A stretch of DNA of 64,000 nt from Solilutibacter silvestris (GTDB lineage: Bacteria; Pseudomonadota; Gammaproteobacteria; Xanthomonadales; Xanthomonadaceae). Shown here one piece after another: positions 27,813 through 37,100 of the stretch (positions within the stretch are counted from its first letter, which is position 1; every line of letters starts with the position of its first letter). The stretch lies in contig NZ_NPZB01000001.1 of NCBI RefSeq assembly GCF_002895945.1, positions 1,069,501 through 1,133,500 on the forward strand, in the 5' to 3' direction. The translations under genes and the position numbers were made by a program. Under the pieces are notes generated by a model. That model was not told the DNA's origin and did not search any database. It worked only from the letters and a program-made list of their open reading frames with translations.

Positions 27813-28492
27813 CGCCAGCAGTGATATTGGTATCGGGTGGGATGGATTCGGCTGTGGTGCTGGCGCTCGCACGCGAGCAGGGATTCGCCGCGCATGCATT
27901 GAGCGTGCGTTATGGTCAACGTCATCTCTCCGAACTCGATGCCGCCCAGCGCGTGGCAAAGGTGCTCGGCGCGGTCGAACACAAGATCGTGGAGATCGAC
28001 CTGCGCGCCATCGGTGGTTCGGCGCTGACCAGTGACATCGATGTGCCAACCGATGCCGATGGCCACGAGATCGGCACCGGCGACATTCCCGTGACCTACG
28101 TGCCTGCGCGCAACACGTTGATGCTGTCGGCGGCGCTGGGCTGGGCGGAAGTACTCGGCGCGAACGACATTTTTTGCGGCGTCAATGCCGTCGATTACTC
28201 CGGCTATCCCGACTGCCGTCCGGAGTTCATTGCCGCATTCGAAGCGCTGGCCAACCTCGCCACCCGCGCCGGGGTGGAAGGCACGCGCTTCCATGTGCAT
28301 GCACCACTGATGCGAATGACCAAGGCCGACATCGCCCGCGAGGGCGAGCGGCTGGGCGTGGATTTCGCGCAGACCGTGAGTTGCTACCAGGCCGACGAAG
28401 CCGGCCGTGCCTGCGGCCATTGCGATGCCTGCCTGCTGCGCGCCCGCGGGTTCGCCGATGCCGGGCTGGCCGATCCCACCCGTTATCGTTGA
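27809..28492 (+). CDS. queC: 7-cyano-7-deazaguanine synthase QueC
   Basis: A 227-residue ATP-dependent enzyme that turns the carboxylate made by QueE into preQ0. The PP-loop motif is [14 protein letters not shown] at residues 6-19. The zinc site is in the C-terminal [21 protein letters not shown], with four cysteines. The [13 protein letters not shown] and [16 protein letters not shown] blocks are characteristic. The ATG at 27809 overlaps the queE stop (ATGA), so the two steps are co-expressed. A tRNA-Lys gene follows 43 bases downstream. Confidence 0.96.
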   Translation: MTPAVILVSGGMDSAVVLALAREQGFAAHALSVRYGQRHLSELDAAQRVAKVLGAVEHKIVEIDLRAIGGSALTSDIDVPTDADGHEIGTGDIPVTYVPARNTLMLSAALGWAEVLGANDIFCGVNAVDYSGYPDCRPEFIAAFEALANLATRAGVEGTRFHVHAPLMRMTKADIAREGERLGVDFAQTVSCYQADEAGRACGHCDACLLRARGFADAGLADPTRYR

Positions 28493-28535
28493 TTCGTTAC
28501 AATATGTGGGCCCGGTGCAATGCCGGGTCTTGGCC

Positions 28536-28611
28536 GGGTCGTTAGCTCAGTCGGTAGAGCATCGGACTTTTAATCCGTTGGTCGACGGTTCGAATCCGTC
28601 ACGACCCACCA
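28536..28611 (+). tRNA. tRNA-Lys (anticodon TTT)
   Basis: The 76-nt sequence folds as a cloverleaf. The acceptor stem pairs GGGTCGT with ACGACCC, the D arm contains TAGCTCAGTCGGTAGAGC, the anticodon loop is CTTTTAA, the T arm is GACGGTTCGAATCCGTC, and the CCA end is encoded. TACAAT at 28498-28503 is a plausible -10 box of its own promoter. Confidence 0.97.
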
Positions 28612-28907
28612 GTTCCTCACCCTTGCATGAGCCTCGCGACTTGAATTCCTGTCGCGCTGCAGCGCGTTGCGCGTGATCGTACCCTCAACTTATTCAATGT
28701 GCGGCTGAACATGAACGCGGATGACGCAATGCGCGTCACATTTTCATTTCCTCATCCAGTCCAATTGTGTGGCCGGGTTCAAATTTTTGCTTGCTGAAGC
28801 TGAATTTGAGTAATCCTTGTGAATTCGTTGTGATAGGGCGAATGAGATACTCCCTGCATGGAAGTTCCGGCTGGTTGAGCTGGGCTGTGCTGCTGCAAGG
28901 GGGAGTG
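28612..28907 (+). other. Non-coding leader region upstream of the surface cluster
   Basis: About 300 bases, visibly more AT-rich than the flanks, between tRNA-Lys and the DUF11-OmpA gene. It holds one small hairpin (28723-28739). The frame of the following gene stays open from 28767 but has no ribosome site until ~28897, so this part is probably untranslated. I see no recognisable riboswitch or clear promoter; regulatory sequences for the surface cluster are expected here. Confidence 0.5.
28723..28739 (+). terminator. Weak hairpin, possible terminator after tRNA-Lys
   Basis: TGACGC and GCGTCA form a perfect 6-bp stem with loop AATGC, followed by CATTTTCATTT. The stem is short and the T-run imperfect, so it may instead be a binding site. 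Confidence 0.3.
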
Positions 28908-31900
28908 GTGTCATTCAAGGAACGATTGCGCGCATTTTCGGAGCGCACCAGCCGCATGCCAGCGGCTGTTTTTTCATTCATTTTTGCGTCGCTGATTGCA
29001 CTCTCCCCTCAAGGTGCGATGGCGCAAGTCGTGAACACGGCAACGGTGACGCCTCCGCAGGATGGCAGTGTCGTCAATGCCGGAACAGCATGCACGAGCG
29101 CTGGTAGCGTTTTCAACGGATCGGGCAAGCAGGAATGCAAGGCTACCGATACCGACACCCTTCTTTTTCCCGTCACCATCACCAAGACGGTGACGGTTAC
29201 CGGCGGCACGCCAGCAGGCGGCACGCCAGGGAATTTCAACTTCAGTTTGAGTTGCGCGACACCAACGGCTACGTATACCGGAACGATCACCTTCGCTTCC
29301 GGCGACACCAGCAAATCGACGGTCGTGAATGTTCCAGCCGGCTCGACCGCATGCACGTTGAACGAAACGGCCACCCCCACCGCGCCCGCCGGATATGCCT
29401 GGGGCGCGGCCACGTATGCCAATCCCGCCGGCACCATCAATGCGGCGGCGAGCGGCACGATCACCAACCCGCTCAATCGCCAGAGCGCGCAACTCATCCT
29501 GCAGAAGACCTGGGCGGCCAACAGCATTGCCGGCGACCAGACCACGGTGACGACCGATACATTCGCTAATAACGCGAGTTCCGGCGCATCCACCGCACTA
29601 GCGGCGGGCAACACGACGGCAGGCGCGGCGGTCACGGTCTATGTCGGTGAATCGGCCAACATTTCCGAAACGGGTTTCCCCAACCTGTCCAACTACACCC
29701 AATCTTGGAGTTGCACGGGTGGTGGATCCCTGAGCGGGAACAAGATCACGATCGCTGCTGCCGATGTCGGCAAGACGATTACTTGCACCGAGAGCAATAC
29801 GCGCAAGACGAAGACGCTGACGGTGGCGAAGACGTGGTCGGCGGGTGCGTTGGCGGGTGACACGGCGACGGTGAGCGTGCCGGCGAGCCTGGGCAGTGCG
29901 ACGAGCGGCTCGTCGGTGGCGACGGCGGCGGGCAATACGACGACGGGCACGGGCGTGACGGTGTCTGCGGGTGCGAGCGGTGCGCTGAGCGAGGCGTTCA
30001 CGGTTGGCAGTGGTCTGAACTACACGGCGAGCTACAGCTGTACGGCGGGCGCGACGGTGGATGCGTCTGGGACCGTGACGATCGATGCGACGGCGGCGTC
30101 GCCGACGTGCACGATCACGAATACGCGCAAGACGAAGACGCTGACGGTGGCGAAGACGTGGTCGGCGGGTGCGTTGGCGGGTGACACGGCGACGGTGAGC
30201 GTGCCGGCGAGCCTGGGCAGTGCGACGAGCGGCTCGTCGGTGGCGACGGCGGCGGGCAATACGACGACGGGCACGGGCGTGACGGTGTCTGCGGGTGCGA
30301 GCGGTGCGCTGAGCGAGGCGTTCACGGTTGGCAGTGGTCTGAACTACACGGCGAGCTACAGCTGTACGGCGGGCGCGACGGTGGATGCGTCTGGGACCGT
30401 GACGATCGATGCGACGGCGGCGTCGCCGACGTGCACGATCACGAATACGCTTATCCCGAAGCCCGCGCTGACGATCGTGAAGAGTGCGGGCAAGCCGACG
30501 GTGAACAAGGGTGCGAGCAACACGCTCACGGATGCGGGCGACACGATTGCGTACAGCTTCGTGGTGACGAACACGGGCAACACGCCGCTGATAGCGGTAG
30601 TGGTGAACGACACACAGCTGGATGCTGCGGCGAACTGCCCGGCGACGATGCTGGCGGTGGGCGTGAGCATGACCTGCACAGGCACGCACACGATTACCCA
30701 AGCGGAAGTGAACGCGGGCAAGTCGGACAACAGCGCAACCGCGGGCGGCACGCCGCCGAACGGGACGCCGGTGCTCTCGCCGCCGTCGACGACGACGACG
30801 CCGATTGCATTGACGCCGGTTATGACGCTAAAGAAGACGGCGGACAAGGCAACGTACTCGGTGGTGGGTGACGTGATCACCTACACGTACACGCTCACGA
30901 ACATGGGCAACGTGGCGATCAACGGCTTGTCGGTGACGGACGACAAGCTGGGAACGGTCGGCAATTGCACGCCAGCCAACTTGGCGCCGAGTGGACAGGG
31001 CACGTCGGTGGCAACTTGTTCGGCGACACACACGGTGACGCAGTCCGACCTTACGGCAGGTTCGATTACGAACGTTGCAACAGGGCATGGCACGCCGGTG
31101 GGCGGAATGCTGGTACCTCCTACGGCAACGTTGACGGTGACGGCCAAACCCAATCCGATCGTGGCCAAGGACGACTCGTACCCGAACATCAGCGGAGCAA
31201 CGGGTGCGACGACGGCAAGCGTGATCGTCAACGACACGTTGAATGGCGCGACGCTGACGACAGGCGATATCGGCGCGAAGGTTGCGCTGACGCCGGGTAC
31301 AGCGCCGACGACCACGTCGGGTGGCATCGTGATGAATCCGGACGGCACCATCACGGTGAAGCAGGGCACGCCGGCGGGTACGTACACCTACCCGTACACG
31401 ATCTGCGAGAAGCTCAATCCGAACAACTGCTCGACAGCTACGGCCACCGTGGTGGTGAACGCCGCCCCGATCGTTGCCATCCCCGACGTTTACACCGGCA
31501 TCAACGGTGCGACGGGCAACCCGAACGCGGGCAATGCCTACGGCAACGACACGTTGGGCGGCCAGCCGGTGGATCCGGCGAAGATCGTCGGAACGGTGGT
31601 CACGCCGGCAACGCCGATCAATGGCGGCCCGGTGCCGAGCCTCGATCCGGTGACGGGTGCGGTGAGCGTGCCGTCAGGCACACCTGCGGGCGACTACCAG
31701 ATCAGTTACAAGATCTGCGAGAAGCTCAACCCGTCCAACTGCTCGACAACGACGATCGATGTGAAAGTGGTAGCGGCCGCGATCAAGGCCATCGATGACG
31801 ATCACTCTTCCGATCCGATCAACGGTGGCAATGGCGGCAACACGCCAACGGTGCTGGGCAATGACACGCTCAATGGCCAGCCGGTCAGCGCGACGACGGT

Positions 31901-34106
31901 GACGTTGACGCCGGGCGCCAGTCCGAATCCGGGCCTGGTGATGAATCCCGACGGCACCATCACGGTGAAGCCGGGTACGCCTGCGGGCACGTATGCCTAT
32001 CCATACACGATCTGCGAGAAGCTCAATCCGGCCAATTGCTCGACGGCGACGGCGACGGTGAAAGTGACCGCTCCGGTGATCATTGCGACGCCGGATACGC
32101 CGCCTGCCATCGACAGCACGACTGGCGGCAACACCCCGAGCGTGCTGATCAACGACACCATCAATGGCCAGCCGGCGACCACGGGCAATGTGGTGCTGAC
32201 GCCGGGCAACAGCCCCAACTCGGGTCTGGTGATGAATCCGGACGGCACCATCACGGTGAAGCCGGGCACGCTCGCAGGCACGTATACCTATCCGTACACG
32301 ATCTGCGACCGCATCAATCCGACCAACTGCGCCAATGCCACGGCAACAGTCGTGGTGACGGCCCCGGCATCGATGCGGGTGACCAAGACGGCGCAGCCGA
32401 GCAATGTCCACGTCGGTGACCTGGTGCGTTACACGCTGACCATCGAGAACACCGGCAGCGTGCCTGTGAATGCGGCGACGCTGATCGATACGCCGCCGGC
32501 AGGCTTCAGCTACGTCGACAAGTCGATGACGATCGTCGATCGCGACAACAAGGCCAACATGATCGCGACTCGCACGCTCATCGTGTCGGGCATCGACATC
32601 GACGTCGGCCAACGCGCGGTAGTGACCTACATGCTGCGCGTGGGTGCGGGCATCCATCCGGGCACGTACACCAACCAGGCGTTGATGCAGGATCGTGGCC
32701 GCGATGCCTCCAACATCGCGACGGCCGATGTCCAGGTAGTCGGCGATCCGATGACAGACGACACATTGATTGTCGGTACGGTGTTCGATGACCGCGATGG
32801 CGATGGCTGGCAGGATTCCGCGACGGCATCGGGCCTGAAGGCGCAGGGCGGATTCTCGCCGGCGGCCTACGTGTCCAACTCGACCACGGTGGATCGTGGC
32901 GATGGCCCGAAGCCGGAGGCCGATCACAGCTCGCCGATGCTGCATGGCATTCCCTTGGGCGAACTCAAGGGTCGCCAGTCGGATGCCGATCCGGTGGCGA
33001 AGCACCAGATCGTGATCCGCCAGCATCTGCGCGAACTCGCTTTCAACGATGACTTCGTACTGACCTCGAAGGAAGGCGTCACCGTGCGCATGGATGCCGC
33101 CGGCAAGACCCGCGTCGAGACCAGTGGCGATGCAGCCAAGGGCTTGAATGCAGTCGATCTGAAGGTGGAGCGCAAGATCGCGCAGGTCGAAGACGGCTAC
33201 CAGGTCGACTACGTCATCAGCAATGCCGGCGTCGACGAACGTGGTATCCCCGGCGTGCGCATCGCGTCGGTGGAAGGCTTGCTGATCGAAACCGACCAGT
33301 TCGGTCGCTATCACCTCGCGGCAATTCCAGGTGGCCCGGACACGCGTGGCCGCAACTTCATCCTCAAGGTTGATCCGTCCACGCTGCCGCCAGGCACCAC
33401 CTTCACCACCGACAATCCGTTGGTGCGCCGAGTGACCCCTGGTCTGCCGGTGCGCTTCGACTTCGGCGTGAAGTTGCCGTCCGGCGTGATCGAAGGTGCG
33501 ACCGAACTGTACGAGATGGAGCTGGGCAAGATGATGTTCGATCCCGGCAGCGCCAGGCTGCACGAGCGATACGCCCCAGTGGTCCGGAATATTGCCGATG
33601 AAATTCGCGGCCATGGTGGCGGTGAAGTGGTGATCGCGGCGCAGGGCGAGGACGAATTGCTCGCGTTCGATCGCGCGGTGGCGGTGCGCAAGGCGCTCAT
33701 TGCGGCGTTGCCGGTGGAGATCGCGGCCAAGACCCGCGTGAGCCTGCGCACCAATCCGGCCGATGCGCGAAGTACAGTGGTCGGACTGCTGCAGTGGCCG
33801 CAGATCGGCAATGTGTTGTTCGACACCAACAAGTCGACGATCAAGCCCGAATTCGCGCCTTTGATCGCGAGGATCGCCGATTACCTCGTGCAGTCGGAAA
33901 CCAAGCGTGTCGTCATCAGCGGTCATGCCGACCCGCGGGCATCGGATGCCTACAACGATGCGCTCGGCATGCGTCGCGCCAAGGCTGTGTTCGACGCCAT
34001 CACCGCACAATTGCCCGAATCCAAGCGCAAGGGAGTCCAAGTTGAGTTCGAATCTGGTCCGTCCAGTTCCTCCGGACAGCACAACGCCCAGGAGGGCCGG
34101 CCATGA
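28908..34106 (+). CDS. Giant exported DUF11-repeat protein with C-terminal OmpA-like domain
   Basis: A 1732-residue exported protein. The signal peptide ends GAMA at residue 39. Order of parts: a Thr/Cys-rich beta region (40-295); two identical 108-residue modules (297-404 and 405-512); two DUF11/DUF7507-type modules (~518-746); four ~98-residue modules (~749-1152), most with NPDGTITVK..TPAGTY and an ICEKLNP.NCS end; another DUF11 (~1156-1285); an SdrD-B/carboxypeptidase-regulatory-like stretch with VGTVFDDRDGDGWQD; then two OmpA-like units near 1544 (MMFDPGSARLHERY, degenerate) and 1638 (LFDTNKSTIKPEF...VVISGHADPRASDAYND...RRAKAVFDAI). The OmpA part should hold peptidoglycan; the repeats could extend outwards. 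The GTG at 28908 follows AAGGGGGAG; a GTG one codon earlier, an ATG at 28842 and one at 28956 are alternatives. It overlaps the next gene (ATGA). Function unknown; surface structure inferred. Confidence 0.8.
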   Translation: MSFKERLRAFSERTSRMPAAVFSFIFASLIALSPQGAMAQVVNTATVTPPQDGSVVNAGTACTSAGSVFNGSGKQECKATDTDTLLFPVTITKTVTVTGGTPAGGTPGNFNFSLSCATPTATYTGTITFASGDTSKSTVVNVPAGSTACTLNETATPTAPAGYAWGAATYANPAGTINAAASGTITNPLNRQSAQLILQKTWAANSIAGDQTTVTTDTFANNASSGASTALAAGNTTAGAAVTVYVGESANISETGFPNLSNYTQSWSCTGGGSLSGNKITIAAADVGKTITCTESNTRKTKTLTVAKTWSAGALAGDTATVSVPASLGSATSGSSVATAAGNTTTGTGVTVSAGASGALSEAFTVGSGLNYTASYSCTAGATVDASGTVTIDATAASPTCTITNTRKTKTLTVAKTWSAGALAGDTATVSVPASLGSATSGSSVATAAGNTTTGTGVTVSAGASGALSEAFTVGSGLNYTASYSCTAGATVDASGTVTIDATAASPTCTITNTLIPKPALTIVKSAGKPTVNKGASNTLTDAGDTIAYSFVVTNTGNTPLIAVVVNDTQLDAAANCPATMLAVGVSMTCTGTHTITQAEVNAGKSDNSATAGGTPPNGTPVLSPPSTTTTPIALTPVMTLKKTADKATYSVVGDVITYTYTLTNMGNVAINGLSVTDDKLGTVGNCTPANLAPSGQGTSVATCSATHTVTQSDLTAGSITNVATGHGTPVGGMLVPPTATLTVTAKPNPIVAKDDSYPNISGATGATTASVIVNDTLNGATLTTGDIGAKVALTPGTAPTTTSGGIVMNPDGTITVKQGTPAGTYTYPYTICEKLNPNNCSTATATVVVNAAPIVAIPDVYTGINGATGNPNAGNAYGNDTLGGQPVDPAKIVGTVVTPATPINGGPVPSLDPVTGAVSVPSGTPAGDYQISYKICEKLNPSNCSTTTIDVKVVAAAIKAIDDDHSSDPINGGNGGNTPTVLGNDTLNGQPVSATTVTLTPGASPNPGLVMNPDGTITVKPGTPAGTYAYPYTICEKLNPANCSTATATVKVTAPVIIATPDTPPAIDSTTGGNTPSVLINDTINGQPATTGNVVLTPGNSPNSGLVMNPDGTITVKPGTLAGTYTYPYTICDRINPTNCANATATVVVTAPASMRVTKTAQPSNVHVGDLVRYTLTIENTGSVPVNAATLIDTPPAGFSYVDKSMTIVDRDNKANMIATRTLIVSGIDIDVGQRAVVTYMLRVGAGIHPGTYTNQALMQDRGRDASNIATADVQVVGDPMTDDTLIVGTVFDDRDGDGWQDSATASGLKAQGGFSPAAYVSNSTTVDRGDGPKPEADHSSPMLHGIPLGELKGRQSDADPVAKHQIVIRQHLRELAFNDDFVLTSKEGVTVRMDAAGKTRVETSGDAAKGLNAVDLKVERKIAQVEDGYQVDYVISNAGVDERGIPGVRIASVEGLLIETDQFGRYHLAAIPGGPDTRGRNFILKVDPSTLPPGTTFTTDNPLVRRVTPGLPVRFDFGVKLPSGVIEGATELYEMELGKMMFDPGSARLHERYAPVVRNIADEIRGHGGGEVVIAAQGEDELLAFDRAVAVRKALIAALPVEIAAKTRVSLRTNPADARSTVVGLLQWPQIGNVLFDTNKSTIKPEFAPLIARIADYLVQSETKRVVISGHADPRASDAYNDALGMRRAKAVFDAITAQLPESKRKGVQVEFESGPSSSSGQHNAQEGRP
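29796..30443 (+). repeat. Perfect 324-bp tandem duplication (two units)
   Basis: Units 29796-30119 and 30120-30443 are identical base for base in my reading, and seven bases of a third start follow (AATACGC). Each encodes 108 residues, from NTRKTKTLTVAKTW to ASPTCTIT, so the frame is kept. Within the unit all 21 Ala codons are GCG and all but one Thr codon are ACG. Confidence 0.95.
31153..32364 (+). repeat. Four diverged ~98-codon repeats
   Basis: At protein level, four consecutive modules begin with a PIVA.DD-like segment and carry an NDTLNG- or NDTING-like motif. They end with a YPYTICEKLNP.NCSTATATV block; the second is the most diverged (QISYKICEKLNP). Approximate borders are 31153, 31465, 31780 and 32068. 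At DNA level they share long stretches, such as GACGGCACCATCACGGTGAA, in units 1, 3 and 4. Confidence 0.85.
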
Positions 34107-37100
34107 AGAAGACGAAACTCAAACTGCTGGACTACACGCTGATGTGCATGCTCTCGGGCATGGCCGCCGGTGTGCACGCGCAAAACACGATTCCGATGGA
34201 GGGGAACACGCCGGCGTCAACTGTTGGCGATACCGCCACCAACAAGCCGGCACGGGATCAGCAGCTGCCAGCCACCACGAATTGCGGCAGCGATGGTTGC
34301 AGTGATGATGGCAACATGCTGTTCAAGGTGATCAGCCGCGGCAAGCGCGACCCGGTGGTGGTGGGCACGGAGAAATCCGATTCGCAAACACTGCAGCCCG
34401 ATCGCCGCGTGTCGGTCAAGACGGGAAAAGTCACGAGCGACTGGAAGCACGATCTTGCGCCCGGACAAGCCGTCGCCGTCGGAAAATGGTCGGTGCAATT
34501 GCCCAATGGCGGCGTGATCTGGGCGACCGAAGATCCCAATCTCGGCCAGCCGCAGATGGCGGTTTCGGCGAGCAATCTCGTTGCCTATGACGGCAGCAAG
34601 ATCACCAAGCCGGTGAAGTTCTACGGCAGCAGCAACTATTCGGCGTTCATGAAACGCGCCGAGATCGTGGTGTTCCGTGCCAGCGACAGCGATCTGGTGA
34701 CGCCACTGGCGACGATTCCACTGAAACTCGGCGCGATCATGGAAGGCGAGTGGGATGGCCACATCGATGCCGCCACGGGCGCGCCGTTGCGCGTCGGTGA
34801 CGAACTGACCTACGTCGTGCGTGCATATTCGGACGACAAGACTTACGACGAGACCTATCCCGCGCGCATGCAATTGGTGCGCCCGGAGGAAATGGAAGTC
34901 CAGCAGCAACGCACCACCGCACAATCCGTGCAGAACGGACAGCGTCCGCTGACCGATGCCGCCGCCAGCGAGATGCTGCAGATCCAGCAGGTGTTCGGCC
35001 AGAACACGCTGCGCCAGCAGAACATCGCGGTGTACGGATCGCGCGTGCGCATCCAGGGTCGCAACGTTCCCGACCAGCGGCAGGTGACGATCAACGGGCA
35101 GTCGATGCCGGTCGATCTCGAACGCAAGTTCGTCTCCGAATACCTGTTGCCAATCGGTCGCTACGATTTCGACGTGCTGGTCGGCAAGGATGGCGACGTC
35201 AATTCCGCACACAAGAAACTCGACATCGATGTCACCGGACGCTATTTCTTCGGCGTCGGCATTGCCGATTTCACCTTGTCCGGCAACAGCGTGTCCGGCT
35301 CGGTCGAACCGCTGGCCAACCAGCCGCAGTTCACCAAGGACAGCCTGCTGGAAGGGCGCCTGGCGTTCTATCTCAAGGCCAAGGCCAAGGGCAAATACCT
35401 GTGGACAGCGCAGGCCGATACACAGGAAAAGCAGGTCTCGCAACTGTTCACCGGTTTCTGGAAGGCGGACGCGACCGACGTGTTCCGCCAGCTCGATCCC
35501 GATGCCTACTACCCGGTCTATGGTGACGATTCCACGACGTATCGCGATGTCGACACCATGGGACGCCTGTACCTGCGCGTCGATTGGGACAAGAACCAGG
35601 CGTTGTGGGGCAACTACAACACCGGCCTGACCGGCACCCAGTACGCGCAATACGTCCGCAGTCTCTACGGCGCGGCAGTGGCGTGGCGTTCGCAAGCAAC
35701 AACGAAATACGCCGAGCCCGATACCGTGTTGCGCGCCTTCGGATCGCAAGCACAGAGCACCCCCGGCCACAGCGAATTCCTCGGCACCGGCGGCAGCCTG
35801 TACTACCTCAAGCACACCGGCATCCTGCCCGGCTCGCAACAGGTGGTGCTGGAGATCCGCGATCCCACCACGGGCTCGGTGATCAATCGCGTCACCCTCG
35901 CCAATGGTGTCGATTACGAGATCGACGCCTACCAGGGCCGCATCCTGCTGACGCGCCCGCTGTCGCAGGTCGCCAGCGAAAACGTGCACACGCTGACGCG
36001 CGATACCCCGTTGACCGGCTACACGCAGATCCTGCTGGTCGATTACGAATATGTGCCACAGGGCTTCAAGGCCGATGACGTCGCTGCCGGCCTGCGCGTC
36101 AAGCACTGGTTCGGTGATCACGTCGGCGTCGGCGCGACCTATGTCGACGAGAATCGCTCCGGTGACGATTACCGCATGGCCGGTGCCGATCTCACCTTGC
36201 AGGCGGGTCGTGGCACCTACCTGAAGGTCGAACAGACGCACACGCAATCCACCAGCGCACCGATCTTCTATTCCAGCAACGGTGGCTTGAGCTTCACCCA
36301 GACCAATGCCGCGCAACTGGCGAACGCCAGCGGCACCGCGCGGGCGGTCGAAGCGCGCATCAACACCAAGGAACTGGGCTGGACCCAGCGCGAATGGCAG
36401 GGCGGTGCGTGGTGGCGCGATGTCGATGCGGGGTATTCGATCTCGCGTTACGACATCGGCCAGCCGGTGCATGAAGTCGGCGCCGAAGTGCTCGGCGATG
36501 TCAGCGACGTGCTGCGGATGTATGCCCGCGTCAGTCGTGCCGAACGCGGCAGCGATTTGCTCGAACAGGCACAGATCACCGCCGACTGGCGCTTGAACGA
36601 ACGTTCGTTGCTGAGCGCGGAACTGCGTCGCGTCGATCAGCGCAGCGCTGGCGTCGAAAGCGTCGGCACCTTGCTGGCGGCCAAGTATTCACAGCACATC
36701 GGCACCTCGCTCGATGTCTACGGCATCGCCCAGCTCACGCTCGACGACGACAGTGGCAAGTACGCCAAGAACAATGCGTTCACCGCGGGCGCCAAGTACA
36801 TCTTCGGCAACCTCTCGAACATCGGCGGCGAAGCGACGGTGGGCGATCGCGGCAATGCGGTCAGCGTCAACGGCGAATATCGCGTCAGTCAGAACCACAC
36901 GCTGTACGCCAACTACACCTATTCGACCGACACCACCCAGTACGACCCGCTGTTCAATCCCAGCGTGACGCCGGGTTGGACCGTGGGCCAGCGCTGGCAA
37001 CTCAACAGCAAGGTCAACGTCTTCAACGAGAGCCAGTACCTGAAGGCGCCGAACCAGTCCGGCCTCGCCAACACTTTCGGCATGAACTTTTATCCGTCGC

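Noticed and set aside
28767-28907. Upstream extension of the DUF11-OmpA gene to 28767 or 28842
   Set aside because: The extra codons lack a convincing ribosome site, while AAGGGGGAG directly precedes GTG 28908, which gives a normal signal peptide.
29796-32364. Possible CRISPR or direct-repeat array
   Set aside because: Repeats are 324 bp or ~290-315 bp, keep the reading frame and encode protein modules. There are no short repeats with unique spacers.
31674-34082. 802-codon minus-strand open frame inside the DUF11-OmpA gene
   Set aside because: Low-complexity, His/Arg-rich, no ribosome site, and opposite to a gene with signal peptide and OmpA domain.
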